From: Paenibacillus methanolicus | Lineage (GTDB): Bacteria; Bacillota; Bacilli; Paenibacillales; Paenibacillaceae | Length of the DNA: 64,000 nucleotides | Direction: 5' to 3' | Assembly (NCBI RefSeq): GCF_008124765.1 | Contig: NZ_VNHS01000005.1 | Coordinates: 62,001 to 126,000 of the forward strand | Part shown: piece after piece, positions 17,239 to 25,419 of the stretch | Layout of the letters: every line of letters begins with the position of its first letter | How positions within the stretch are numbered: position 1 is the stretch's first letter | Position numbers and translations under genes: made by a program | The notes under the pieces: model-generated | The model's input: only the letters and a program-made list of their open reading frames with translations | What the model was told of the DNA's origin: nothing | Database searches by the model: none

Positions 17239-18153
17239 TTACGAACCCAACGACCGTTCGGCATGCTGCTTGACGCGATCCACGAAAGCCTGCAATTCCT
17301 GCATAAACAACTTCGCGGCTTGCCCCATGAATTTGTCCGTGCGATAGAGAATGCAGATTTCTTGGCTCGGCGTAGGATGAAGCAGCTTCACGGCCGAGAT
17401 ATGCGGATGGTCCATATAATCGAGCAGCAGCCGAGGGAGGATAGACGCGCCAACGCCTTGTTCGACGAGGGACAGCAGCGTCGACAAGGTAGAGGTGACG
17501 ATCGGATTGTCGATCGCGATGCCTTTGGCGTCGCAGCACGACTGAATGACCTTCGTCATCTGGTGCTCGGGACCGAACATGACCAACTTCAACTCCCGCA
17601 GCTGCTCGAACGGCATCGTGTTGGACTTGGCAAGCTGGTGATCTGATCGTATGGCCAGCGCGAACTCCTCATGGAACAACGGAATGACCGCCACGCGTTC
17701 ATCCGGCTTGGACGGCACGGTCGTCACGCCAAGATCTCTCGCGCCGCTCAGCACCTGTTCATACACCTCCATCGTCTCCGTCACGCTGATCGACAGCTTC
17801 GGATACGCGCGGTGAAAATCGATCAGCAGCGCGTCGAACAGCAGATCGCCGTCCCCCGGCAAAATCCCGATATCCAACCGGCCGCCTTCCATTCGCTTCA
17901 GATCCGAGATCGCTCGCTTGGCATAGTCCACCCGTTCAAAAATATGCCGGCTTTGCTCGAGCAGAATGCTGCCGGCCTCGGTCAGCGCGATCCGCTTGCC
18001 GATGCGATCGAAGAGCGGGAGTCCCAGCTCGTTCTCGAGAAATTTGATTTGCTGACTCAGGTTCGACTGCGTGGTGCATAGCTGTTCGGCTGCCCTGGAG
18101 AAATGCATCTCCCGGCATACGGCGGCGAAATATTCAAGCTGTCGAAGCTCCAT
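17239..18153 (-). CDS. LysR family transcriptional regulator
   Basis: This 304-residue regulator has an N-terminal winged helix-turn-helix (MELRQLEYFAAVCREMHFSR, then LCTTQSNLSQQIKFLE) and an effector-binding domain beginning with GRLDIGILPGDGDLL. The start at 18153 follows AAGGAGG at 18163-18169; a longer in-frame start at 18174 would add seven residues unlike the family. It is transcribed divergently from a DinB gene 189 bases away. LysR proteins usually control the divergent neighbour and themselves, so the DinB protein is its likely target. The inducer is unknown. Confidence 0.93.
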   Translation of the reverse strand: MELRQLEYFAAVCREMHFSRAAEQLCTTQSNLSQQIKFLENELGLPLFDRIGKRIALTEAGSILLEQSRHIFERVDYAKRAISDLKRMEGGRLDIGILPGDGDLLFDALLIDFHRAYPKLSISVTETMEVYEQVLSGARDLGVTTVPSKPDERVAVIPLFHEEFALAIRSDHQLAKSNTMPFEQLRELKLVMFGPEHQMTKVIQSCCDAKGIAIDNPIVTSTLSTLLSLVEQGVGASILPRLLLDYMDHPHISAVKLLHPTPSQEICILYRTDKFMGQAAKLFMQELQAFVDRVKQHAERSLGS

Positions 18154-18192
18154 AGCCCCCGGCCTCCTTTCCATAATCGATCTCTTTCCGCC

Positions 18193-18262
18193 ATTATAAC
18201 GGCTATCCCCCGGTACCGACAGTTTCTACCGGATCATTACTGAAACCGATCGATTGCATCGG
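18193..18262. promoter_or_regulatory. Divergent control region of the LysR and DinB genes
   Basis: On the minus strand a TATAAT -10 element (18193-18198) faces the LysR gene. The imperfect dyad CCGAT-N7-ATCGG (18246-18262) lies between the two genes and is a candidate LysR binding site. The dyad assignment is inference. Confidence 0.4.
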
Positions 18263-18341
18263 AATCCCGCGATGGTTGCGCGCGGCCCGCGGAGGTATGC
18301 TTGAGGTGTCAAGAGAAAACCAAAGCAGGAGGAGATTTCGC

Positions 18342-18806
18342 ATGACGCAATCGATTATCCACACAGGGAAGGTACTTCGTCAGATCGTCATCGGCCGGCT
18401 TCAAAACGTATCCGAGTCGCAAATGGACATCCAGCCGGAAGGTTTCTCCAATACGGTTCGCTGGCATGTCGGCCACATGGCGTATTGGTGGGACAAATAC
18501 GCTTCGCTCGGCTTCGGCTGGTCGTCCGCCATTCCAGCCGGATACGGGACATTCTTCGATTCCGGCACGAAACCTTCGGATTGGACGGCGCCGCCTCCGA
18601 CGAAGGAAGAGCTGATGGGGCTGCTGGCCGCGCAGCTATCCCGCTTGTCAGAAGCGACGCCCGGCTTGCTCGAGCAGAGGCTGACAGCGCCCTATGAGAT
18701 GGGGCCGTTCCGCTTCGAGACGTCCGGCGAATTGATGAATTTCGCCTTCATGCACGAAGCAATTCATCTCGGCGTCCTATCCAGCCAGCTGAAGCTCATC
18801 CGATGA
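18342..18806 (+). CDS. DinB family protein
   Basis: This 154-residue four-helix-bundle protein belongs to the DinB/YfiT-like metal-dependent hydrolase superfamily. The metal ligands are visible in WHVGHMAYWWD near residue 44-54 and in MHEAIHLGVLSS near the C terminus. Members include bacillithiol and mycothiol-dependent transferases and DNA-damage induced proteins of unknown role. ATG 18342 follows AGGAGGAG at good spacing; the in-frame start at 18276 would read through the promoter region. It is divergent from the LysR gene and leads into the SnoaL-like gene 48 bases later. Confidence 0.9.
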   Translation: MTQSIIHTGKVLRQIVIGRLQNVSESQMDIQPEGFSNTVRWHVGHMAYWWDKYASLGFGWSSAIPAGYGTFFDSGTKPSDWTAPPPTKEELMGLLAAQLSRLSEATPGLLEQRLTAPYEMGPFRFETSGELMNFAFMHEAIHLGVLSSQLKLIR

Positions 18807-18854
18807 ACGAAGGATGCGATGGCCTGACGAAACTCAATCGGGAGGCGATAAAAG

Positions 18855-19241
18855 ATGATGCAATCGAGAATTGGTACCGTGTTTCAAGCATTCAAGCAGG
18901 CGTTCGAAACCGGGAATACCGTGGATTTTGCGGCGATGGTGACGGAGGACTTTCATTTTAACGTACCGCTTCCGCTGGAAGGATGGAATCAGGAGCAGCG
19001 CGGTATAGTCCGGTTCGAGGAGTTGATCCGCTTCGAGCGAGCCGTCCTGCAGGTGGAGCTGACGTCGCTTATCGAACTTGCGAACGAAGACTATGGGATG
19101 GTGGTATTTCGCGCGGAAGGGACGTTGAACGGCAGGCCTTACAGCAATGAGCTGGCGGTCGTCTTCGAGTATGAGGGAGATCGAATTCGCGCTTTCCGGG
19201 AATATGTAGGCATGCCATTGCGAAACTACGATGCTCCGTAA
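18855..19241 (+). CDS. NTF2-like (SnoaL-like) protein
   Basis: This 128-residue protein has the NTF2-like pattern: an N-terminal helix (FQAFKQAFETGNTVDFAAMV), then TEDFHFNVPLPLEG and beta strands ending in FEYEGDRIRAFREYVGM. Such proteins bind small hydrophobic ligands or act as small isomerases and cyclases, and some are simple stress proteins. GGGAGG precedes the tandem ATG codons at 18855 and 18858. It follows the DinB gene closely and is probably co-transcribed with it under the LysR regulator. A terminator follows. Confidence 0.82.
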   Translation: MMQSRIGTVFQAFKQAFETGNTVDFAAMVTEDFHFNVPLPLEGWNQEQRGIVRFEELIRFERAVLQVELTSLIELANEDYGMVVFRAEGTLNGRPYSNELAVVFEYEGDRIRAFREYVGMPLRNYDAP

Positions 19242-19292
19242 TGAGCAGCCAAGCAGGCGATGGGCGAGAGGAATGAGGCGCGGTCGGCGGAA

Positions 19293-19314
19293 ACGCAGAT
19301 TGCGTCTTTTTTTT
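19293..19314 (+). terminator. Short terminator
   Basis: ACGCA-GAT-TGCGT (19293-19305) is a small perfect hairpin followed by CTTTTTTTT. The stem is short but the T-run is strong. Confidence 0.7.
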
Positions 19315-19437
19315 GGGGTTGATCTGCAAAAAAGATAGAAATACGGTCCGGCAACTTGATAAAATTGGAAGTAAGCAGGAGACGGAGCATGTCAGGACCG
19401 TCCCGGGAAGCAGGGAGCAGGAAGGGGAGAGAGGCGG

Positions 19438-20346
19438 GTGGAAACAAATCCACGGATTCACGTCGCGATGGAACAGTCGATTCGGTATTTGGCGTCTGCT
19501 TCGCCATGGGAAGCCGCGCGAGCGGAAGACAGCCGTCGCAAATGGGACGGAGCTTGGTGGCATATGGCCGCGCTCTATGAAATGGGAGAAGCGAGACGCA
19601 TTCCGGCATCCGCGATCGCCAAAGCCGCGCAGCTGCTGGACACGCAAGTTTGGCAGACCTTTGTCATAACCGAAGATGACCAGCCGACAAGCGAGGCGGA
19701 TAAGCGGAAGATGGATTGCTGTCACTGCGAGCTGGCCGTGTATTATATGATTCTCGCGGCGTCCGGCTGTGATGTGGATCATGAACTGCCTTGGATTCGC
19801 CAGTGGCTGTTAACCCACCGACTGCCCGACGGCGGACTGAACTGCGATCCGAAGGCGTATACGGGCTCGCGCAAAAGCTCGATCATCTCCACGCTGCCTC
19901 CGCTGGAGGCGATCCTGCGGCATACCGACCGCGCGTTCACGGAGCGGGAAGCGAACTTCTTGGACGAAGGCGCGCGTTATCTCATCGAGCATCGTCTCTT
20001 ATGCGCCAAACAGGACGGAAGCGTCATCGATCCGGAATGGCTGAAGCCTTGCTTTCCGAGGTTTTTCGAATACGATATTTTGCGCGGCATGTCCTTCTTG
20101 GCGGAATGGTCCCGTCGGAGGAACCAAGAGCTGCCGGCCGGCGTGCTTGCCGAAGGATTGGAGCGACTGAATGCCTACGTCGATGCGGACGGGGTACGCA
20201 TCGGCAGACAAGTGTTCGACCCGCGGGGCCCTTGGGGAGGGCATGTCTTTCCCTTGTTGGAAGCCGTGTCCGGCATCGGCGACGTTTCGCCTTATTTAAC
20301 GAGACAGTTGCATGATGTGACCGCGCGAATGAGCTTGTGGAGATAG
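19438..20346 (+). CDS. Alpha/alpha-toroid protein (prenyltransferase/squalene cyclase-like fold)
   Basis: This 302-residue protein has helical repeats with glycine-rich turns such as WLLTHRLPDGGLNCDP and DPRGPWGGHVFPLLEA, which mark the toroid fold of the squalene cyclase and prenyltransferase superfamily. A CCHCE motif near residue 92 could bind metal. Catalytic DxDD-type motifs of true cyclases are absent, so enzymatic terpene chemistry is unlikely. GTG 19438 follows GGGGAGAGAGG; ATG 19468 is an alternative. The DinB gene follows after 20 bases, suggesting one transcript. The role is unknown. Confidence 0.75.
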   Translation: METNPRIHVAMEQSIRYLASASPWEAARAEDSRRKWDGAWWHMAALYEMGEARRIPASAIAKAAQLLDTQVWQTFVITEDDQPTSEADKRKMDCCHCELAVYYMILAASGCDVDHELPWIRQWLLTHRLPDGGLNCDPKAYTGSRKSSIISTLPPLEAILRHTDRAFTEREANFLDEGARYLIEHRLLCAKQDGSVIDPEWLKPCFPRFFEYDILRGMSFLAEWSRRRNQELPAGVLAEGLERLNAYVDADGVRIGRQVFDPRGPWGGHVFPLLEAVSGIGDVSPYLTRQLHDVTARMSLWR

Positions 20347-20366
20347 AGACGAGAGGATGATCGGAG

Positions 20367-20885
20367 ATGCTGCATGATCTGAAAAGCCCGGCCCATATGA
20401 CCCCTATCGTAGGCATGCTGTATGCCGCAGTAAGAGAGAACTACGCGCGGTTGCGATCGATCACGGAAGCGATGTCGCAAGACGAAGTCGATTACCGGGG
20501 ACGCGAGAACAGCATGAATAGCACGGCGCAATTAATCCGGCATTTGGCGATAGTCGACCTGAATTGGGTGTTTCGCATCAAGGGACAGCCGCTTCCGACG
20601 CCCCTGCAGCAGCTGTATGGCCCCATGATCGATGAACAGCGTCGGATTCCAATGGTTCAAGACGTGCCATTGAGAACGCTAATGTCCCAATACGAAGATG
20701 TACTGAATATGCTCGATGAGGCGTGCGCACAGCTGACGGATGCGGATCTCGCTCGGATCGTGACGTTCGGACACGACAATGAAAAGCAGGCGACCCTGCG
20801 CTGGGGCTTGTGGCACATTGCCGACCATAGCCGTTACCATCAAGCGCAAATCAATCTGCTGCGGAAGTGGTTTTGCGAACACTAA
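20367..20885 (+). CDS. DinB family protein, second member
   Basis: This 172-residue helical-bundle protein has the DinB-type metal-site pattern: IRHLAIVDLNW in the second helix and WHIADHSRYHQAQINLL near residues 151-167, where the histidines would bind a divalent metal. It may act as a thiol-dependent transferase or hydrolase, which is inference from the superfamily. GAGAGGATGATCGGAG precedes ATG 20367. It sits between the toroid gene and a tiny membrane protein gene, with short gaps, so a common transcript is likely. Confidence 0.85.
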   Translation: MLHDLKSPAHMTPIVGMLYAAVRENYARLRSITEAMSQDEVDYRGRENSMNSTAQLIRHLAIVDLNWVFRIKGQPLPTPLQQLYGPMIDEQRRIPMVQDVPLRTLMSQYEDVLNMLDEACAQLTDADLARIVTFGHDNEKQATLRWGLWHIADHSRYHQAQINLLRKWFCEH

Positions 20886-20907
20886 TAAGGGATCGTCGGA
20901 GGGCGCT

Positions 20908-21102
20908 ATGAATAAATTATTTGCCGCTTTGATGGCTGTGATTACGCTTGTAGGAATCGCTATAGTCGCGATGTTGGCTCCGTTCATTCCGAATGCGGAT
21001 GGAGGCGGTTGGCTTAGCCGGATTCCTGTTACGGTGTATATTTGCCTGATCGCCTCGATTCTGATATGCGCGTGGGATTCTCGTCCGAGGATGAGCGGCT
21101 GA
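20908..21102 (+). CDS. Small two-segment membrane protein
   Basis: This 64-residue protein has two hydrophobic segments (FAALMAVITLVGIAIVAMLA and VTVYICLIASILICAW) separated by a short polar loop. GGAGGG at 20898-20903 sits just ahead of ATG 20908, 22 bases after the DinB gene. The family is not recognised. A role as a small membrane accessory protein is all that can be said. Confidence 0.7.
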   Translation: MNKLFAALMAVITLVGIAIVAMLAPFIPNADGGGWLSRIPVTVYICLIASILICAWDSRPRMSG

Positions 21103-21150
21103 AATAATCGTGGCTATGGGAAACTAGTGAACTAGGAAGAGGTATCCGGA

Positions 21151-21417
21151 TTGAAATATATCGAGGCAGGCATCGGGAACACCTGGATCGTGCGAACGGA
21201 GACGGAACTTGAAGACGGGGCGGAAATCGAGCAGAAAGGCGTCATTATGCCGATTATCTATCATTCCGCTTACGCGAGGATTTGGATCGGCAAGACGGTG
21301 TTCATTGCGGATACCAAAGAAGGGTTCAAAAAAACGAGGAAGTCCAGACGAGCGTTTAAGTGCGTAGTGGGCATAGCTAGTTATAGGAGCGAAGCGGAGA
21401 GAGAACGTCGGGATTGA
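21151..21417 (+). CDS. DUF3977 family protein
   Basis: This 88-residue protein matches the DUF3977 pattern known from Bacillus and relatives: an opening KYIEAGIGNTWIVRTETELE, then YARIWIGKTVFIADTKEGFK and a basic tail. The family has no known function. The start is TTG 21151, preceded by GGAAGAGG at 21135-21142. No ATG is available upstream in frame. It stands as a short separate gene between a small membrane protein and an anchored protein. Confidence 0.85.
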   Translation: MKYIEAGIGNTWIVRTETELEDGAEIEQKGVIMPIIYHSAYARIWIGKTVFIADTKEGFKKTRKSRRAFKCVVGIASYRSEAERERRD

Positions 21418-21459
21418 ACAGTAGGTTATCATGTATGGAAAGAAGAGGAGAGAAGCGTA

Positions 21460-21993
21460 ATGAAGAAGCAGATTGGCGTTCTCTTGCTATTCGCTCTCAT
21501 AACGGCTTCCGTAGTAGGGTATGTCATCCTGAAACCAAAGCCGATACATATGACTTTCCATGGCATAAAGTATAGACTCGGCGCCGAACAGGTTGAACTG
21601 GCCGATCCGGTTGCGATTCGGGTGGATGGTCGGCTGAAGACGAGTCTACTAGGGCAGAAGCAATTCGCCGGGACGATTCGCATCGATGGCGTTCAGCTAC
21701 CCGTACCGGAGGATCAGCAGATGCTCGATATTCAATTTAAAGAGAATGGCGTTGGGATTATGAAGTATGAGTACCTTGAGAATAAAGGAGAGCGCAACGA
21801 AAGGCAGCATTCGTTTGCTTTTGGCTCCATTGACATGAATGAAGATTTCAGCGCGTTCTCGATTGCCGTGGCGGAACAGAAGGGCTCGACGGCGAGTTGG
21901 AATTACGAGGACGGAATCATGATCAGCGCCCCGGCGAGTTCGAGATCCGAGGCGTCGCAACTGACGGAGAGGCTACGTGGAACAGAAGATTAA
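21460..21993 (+). CDS. Membrane-anchored or secreted protein of unknown function
   Basis: This 177-residue protein starts with a signal peptide or anchor (KKQIGVLLLFALITASVVGY) and continues as a beta-rich extracytoplasmic domain with FHGIKYRLGAEQVELADP and IRIDGVQLPVPED. There is no lipobox cysteine. GAGGAGAGAAG precedes ATG 21460. No known domain is recognised. It is followed by a convergent monooxygenase-like gene on the other strand. Confidence 0.72.
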   Translation: MKKQIGVLLLFALITASVVGYVILKPKPIHMTFHGIKYRLGAEQVELADPVAIRVDGRLKTSLLGQKQFAGTIRIDGVQLPVPEDQQMLDIQFKENGVGIMKYEYLENKGERNERQHSFAFGSIDMNEDFSAFSIAVAEQKGSTASWNYEDGIMISAPASSRSEASQLTERLRGTED

Positions 21994-22056
21994 GCGGGCT
22001 TTTTCGTCGCGAGGGCAGGAGTAATCACTCCACTCCATACTATTTCCACGCGGCCA

Positions 22057-22374
22057 TTAATTCGAAGAATACGCTCGTTCGACCTTGCAAATCTTGACGT
22101 TGTAATTGTGGTACCAGTCCTGCTTGCCTTTCTCCTGCGCAGTTTGGTGCAAGGGATTCTCCTTCCAATTGCGAATGGCCTCCAGGCTATCCCAATAGGA
22201 AATCGTAATTCCGGAACCGGCGGCATCTCGTACGCTCTCTACGCCTAAGAATCCGGGCTGTTCGGCGGCAAGTTGTTCCATCCGGTCGGCCATGCGACCA
22301 TAGCCGTTATCCCCCTCCGTGCGCTGACTCGAAAAAATAACGGCATAATACGATTCATTCGCTTCAACGGTCAT
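22057..22374 (-). CDS. ABM-fold monooxygenase-like protein
   Basis: This roughly 105-residue protein has the antibiotic-biosynthesis-monooxygenase (dimeric alpha-beta barrel) pattern: YYAVIFSSQRTE, then AAEQPGFLGVESVRD and ITISYWDSLEAIRNWKEN with H at HQTAQEKGKQDWY. Similar proteins are heme-degrading or cofactor-free oxygenases and stress proteins. Three in-frame ATGs are clustered at 22383, 22380 and 22374; the last has the best distance from TAAGGAG at 22385-22391. It is a single-gene unit on the minus strand. Confidence 0.85.
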   Translation of the reverse strand: MTVEANESYYAVIFSSQRTEGDNGYGRMADRMEQLAAEQPGFLGVESVRDAAGSGITISYWDSLEAIRNWKENPLHQTAQEKGKQDWYHNYNVKICKVERAYSSN

Positions 22375-22454
22375 CCCCATCATGCTCCTTAAAAATGTTT
22401 TGTATAAGGTAGACTATACTCGTAGTGTGAAGATAAATAAAATGAATGTTAATC

Positions 22455-22622
22455 ATGTTTTGCATGAAGATCGATCATGAGATTCTGAATCAAGAGATTG
22501 CCGCCATCAAAGGGATCGAGAGCGGAACCGTGAAGATCGGGACGTTCTCCAGCGTCTCGATTCAATGGCTGGCTCCAGTAACGGGGCATGTATCGGAAGC
22601 TTCGAGCGAAGAAGGGATGTAA
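22455..22622 (+). pseudogene. LysR-type regulator remnant
   Basis: The 55-codon frame contains LNQEIAAIKGIESGTVKIG, followed by FSSVSIQWLAPV. This is the hinge and first strand of the effector domain of LysR regulators. The helix-turn-helix region is missing upstream, and the sequence loses similarity after the APV and stops at 22620. It is therefore a relic. No start signal is present. It overlaps the leader of the next small membrane gene. Confidence 0.7.
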
Positions 22623-22626
22623 AGAA

Positions 22627-22836
22627 GTGAGTGCGTTAAACTTTGTTCTGGTTTTTATTCTATGTCTCATCGTAACATACATCTTGGCAGCATTAGGACC
22701 AATCGGTTATTTCATCGGCATCGCGATTTTCTTCACGCTGCTTATAAATGTAGTGGTGCTGTTGCGAAACATATACAAGAACATGCAGGCTGAATATGAG
22801 AAGTTTCCCCAAGCAACGCGAGTAAACGAAGAATGA
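22627..22836 (+). CDS. Small membrane protein
   Basis: This 69-residue protein has two hydrophobic stretches (FVLVFILCLIVTYILAAL and YFIGIAIFFTLLINVVVLL) and a charged C-terminal tail (NMQAEYEKFPQATRVNEE). GTG 22627 is preferred, with a GAAGAAGGG-type site upstream; the in-frame ATG 22588 lies inside the LysR relic. The family is not recognised. Its intact frame between two relics is notable. Confidence 0.55.
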   Translation: MSALNFVLVFILCLIVTYILAALGPIGYFIGIAIFFTLLINVVVLLRNIYKNMQAEYEKFPQATRVNEE

Positions 22837-22891
22837 TTATGTGATCATAACGGGCGACTTCGGCTTGATCTGGAAACTCGATAAGGGATGA
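22835..22891 (+). pseudogene. Calcineurin-like phosphoesterase remnant
   Basis: The 18 codons read DYVIITGDFGLIWKLDKG followed by TGA. The segment DYVIITGDFGLIW is characteristic of the second metal-binding motif (GD) of small metallophosphoesterases. Nothing of the rest of the domain is present on either side. It is a short relic; the match is by motif recognition only. Confidence 0.5.
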
Positions 22892-23016
22892 GATCCGATC
22901 GAGTAAACGGATAAGGTAGTTCGGCCTTTCCATTTTTACCGACAACTAGTAAACTATTCCGCTCTCCCGGCCGATATCCATAAAGGAAGAATGATGGAAT
23001 TTGGGAGCGGAGTGAA

Positions 23017-24058
23017 ATGATGGTTCGTTGGAAGAACGCGATAGCGGCACTGTTATTGATCGGCAGCATGGGAACTCAGTTTGGGCAGTTGCATCAAGCC
23101 GCGGCACAAGAAGCGACCGAGTCGTAAGCAGCAGGCGGCCCCCCAACAACAAGTGATCGCTATGCAGTTGAACGGAGAGACAATAGACGCGTCGGAAGTA
23201 CCCGTGGTCTTGGGTGCGGGCAATCGGCTGCATGTGCCGATTTCGTTATTCAACCATAATCAGATTCAAGCCCAGTACAACTATTACGTGTATAAGGGAG
23301 AAGCCCAGATTGGGGTATACAACGACCTCGCGGGCATCGATATGATCCTTGGCCAAAGCATCTACTTTTATTATTCTTGGGACGACGAGGGGAAACAGGT
23401 CGATTTGCAGAATGTTGTCCCTTACTTGGATCATAACCAAATCATGGTGCCATTGCGGTTCGTCGCGGAGATTCTAGGCATTCACGTCAAGTGGGAGGCG
23501 AGCTCCAGTACGGTATCATTGGTTACCGATGTCGAATTCAAGAGCGAACTGCTGCCGGCTGACGAATGGGACGCATGGATGGCGGAAGCGCCGCTGCCGG
23601 CGGATGATCCGGACGGAGAACCGATTAGGGCAGAGGAGATCGACGCTTATATCGCGCAGAATGACCTCTCCATCGTGGATTACACCATCGTTTCCAAGTA
23701 CGCGGCTGTAGCGCTGGATGTCTCGAAAGAAAAAGCGGCTATGTATCGGATACAGCGGCAGAAGAACGGCGGCATCACCCAAGCGGATTCTTATATTTCG
23801 CACGAACAAGACGAAGAGGGGCTATCGGTCAGCGGCCTTGGCGATTACATCGGCGTCGGTATCCATGAAGCGGCGACCGAGCACGCGATTGAATCGGTTC
23901 TTGTCATTTACTTCGGGCGAGAAGGCAAGATCGGCTCGACCGAATATGAGACTGAAGGTCGTAAAGGCTTCCTCATCCCTTGGCACAAAGATGCCACCTC
24001 GGCGATTGTCAATTTTTACGGCAAAGATGGCTTTATACATGACATTCAGATCTACTGA
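23017..24058 (+). pseudogene. Exported copper-amine-oxidase-N-like stalk protein, frameshifted after its signal peptide
   Basis: ATG 23017 follows GGGAGCGGAGTG and encodes a signal peptide (RWKNAIAALLLIGSMGTQFG, ending HQAAAQEA). That frame stops at TAA 23126. The mature protein continues one frame away from about 23110 to 24058. It starts with the copper amine oxidase N-terminal-like repeat (MQLNGETIDASEVPVVLGAG, then QIMVPLRFVAEILGIHVKWE) and continues with about 200 residues of unknown fold. The two parts clearly belong together. A one-base change between 23110 and 23128 breaks the gene. Such proteins are cell-wall-associated in Paenibacillus. It may be a real mutation or a sequencing error. 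Confidence 0.72.
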
Positions 24059-24097
24059 CTAGAGTAACTGCCTTTTTTGTAAAGGAGATAATAGGCT

Positions 24098-24982
24098 TTG
24101 AACATGATAAAACAGCTAACGCAGCGGTTTGTATATATGCCTGCAGACGGTGCGGTCGACCGCCCCATTCTCGGCGCGATCCTAGGCGAGGAGCGGACGC
24201 TCTTTTTGGACGGCGGCAACTCGCTGCGTCATGCGGCAGAGTTCCGAGAAGCGGTGGGGGAGGCATACCCTGCCCGGCCTTCGATAACGGCGTTAACGCA
24301 CTGGCACTGGGATCACAGTTTTGGCGCTGCTTACGACGCAGCGTCCCCGCTCGTCGCAACGGAATTGACGTACCAAGCACTTCAGCGGCTGGTCGGCTTA
24401 GAATGGTCGGACGAAGCGCTTGACGAACGCGTCAGGCAAGGCGAGGAGATCGCGTTCTGTGCGGACTATATGAAGAAGGAATATGATGGAAGAGAACGCG
24501 ATATCCAGGTTGCGCTGCCGGATATGACGTTTACCGACAGATTAACGCTTCATCTAGGCGCGGTATCCTGTCAAATCGAACATATTGGCGGCGTTCATGC
24601 AGTGGATTCGTGTATCCTATATGTCCCCGAGGAACAGATCCTGTTTCTTGGCGATGTCCTCGGACCGGCCATTTACGATGGACCTCGGTATTATGCGGCG
24701 CGGGATTTCCTTCGGATCGTCGAGAGTATTAGACAATATCCGGCCGCATGGTACATCGAGTCCCATCATCGGCCCGTGACGGCAGATGAATTCTGGCAGG
24801 ATCTCGACGAGTACTGCACGCTGGCAGAGCTTGTGGTTGAGTTCGGTGCGAATAAGCCAGCGATCGAGCGCGAATGGGCCGAGCGAATCGGCCGGGGACT
24901 GGCAGACGGGGATCGAGCAGCTATCGATCAATTTCTGCTCGGCGAGCAGCGCCTATGCACCACCGGGGGAGCGGTCGAATGA
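24098..24982 (+). CDS. Metallo-beta-lactamase fold hydrolase
   Basis: This 294-residue protein has the MBL-fold metal motif THWHWDHSFG near residues 67-76 (HxHxDH), then HIGGVHAVDSCILYVP and FLGDVLG, and a C-terminal ESHHRPV. These give the ligands of a binuclear metal site, so a hydrolase of a small ester, thioester or lactone is expected. The start is TTG 24098, preceded by AAAGGAG at 24081-24087; ATG 24104 is in frame but further away. Its stop overlaps an ATG (ATGA at 24979), showing coupling to the broken gene that follows. Confidence 0.9.
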   Translation: MNMIKQLTQRFVYMPADGAVDRPILGAILGEERTLFLDGGNSLRHAAEFREAVGEAYPARPSITALTHWHWDHSFGAAYDAASPLVATELTYQALQRLVGLEWSDEALDERVRQGEEIAFCADYMKKEYDGRERDIQVALPDMTFTDRLTLHLGAVSCQIEHIGGVHAVDSCILYVPEEQILFLGDVLGPAIYDGPRYYAARDFLRIVESIRQYPAAWYIESHHRPVTADEFWQDLDEYCTLAELVVEFGANKPAIEREWAERIGRGLADGDRAAIDQFLLGEQRLCTTGGAVE

Positions 24983-25065
24983 GCGAATTTAGTCAAAGCT
25001 ATCATTTACGGGGCAGCACAGAAAAAGCAATTGAACTAATTACGCGCGCAAGTGAACGAGGTTAG
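24979..25065 (+). pseudogene. Truncated coupled reading frame of unknown family
   Basis: ATG 24979 overlaps the stop codon of the upstream hydrolase. It encodes 28 residues (SEFSQSYHLRGSTEKAIELI, then TRASERG) before an in-frame TAG at 25063. The sequence looks like the start of a genuine small protein. The frame then continues without a break into a sortase fragment, so this is the 5' part of one gene joined to the 3' part of another. Confidence 0.45.
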
Positions 25066-25323
25066 GTTCTCGACGATGACCATCGGTGGACGACATTCGC
25101 GGTCTATTCCGCGACGACGGATGTTAATTATATCGAGACGGAATTCGCCGACGACGCGGAATTCGAGACGTTCTTGACGCAGATTCGGAGCCGATCGATT
25201 CACCCAAGCGATCTTGAAGCGCGCGCATCAAACCGGATCCTCACGCTCTCGACGTGCGAATACGCGCTGGATGCGGAGGATGGACGGTTCGTCGTGCACG
25301 GGATTTTGCGCCCGTTAATTTGA
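25066..25323 (+). pseudogene. C-terminal half of a class B sortase
   Basis: The frame after TAG 25063 encodes TTFAVYSATTDVNYIETEF, then a helix, then ILTLSTCEY and RFVVHGILRP. The TLSTC motif with the catalytic cysteine and the downstream arginine (RFVVHG) are diagnostic of class B sortases, which attach proteins to the cell wall. The N-terminal half, including the membrane anchor and the catalytic histidine, is missing. It has no start codon of its own and is a relic. Confidence 0.75.
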
Positions 25324-25371
25324 TGATTCCGAGCGGGTTTCCGGTCAAAGTATGCCTGCATCCAATAAATT

Positions 25372-25398
25372 GCTATAATACGTTATGTCAAAATAACG
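25372..25398 (+). promoter_or_regulatory. fabV promoter with operator-like palindrome
   Basis: TGCTATAAT (25371-25379) is an extended -10 element. Directly after it, CGTTAT-GTCAAA-ATAACG (25381-25398) is a perfect 6-bp dyad located where transcription should start. A bound repressor would block initiation. It does not match the FapR consensus, so the regulator is unknown. Confidence 0.5.
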
Positions 25399-25419
25399 AA
25401 ACAGAGAGGCTCTTTAACC

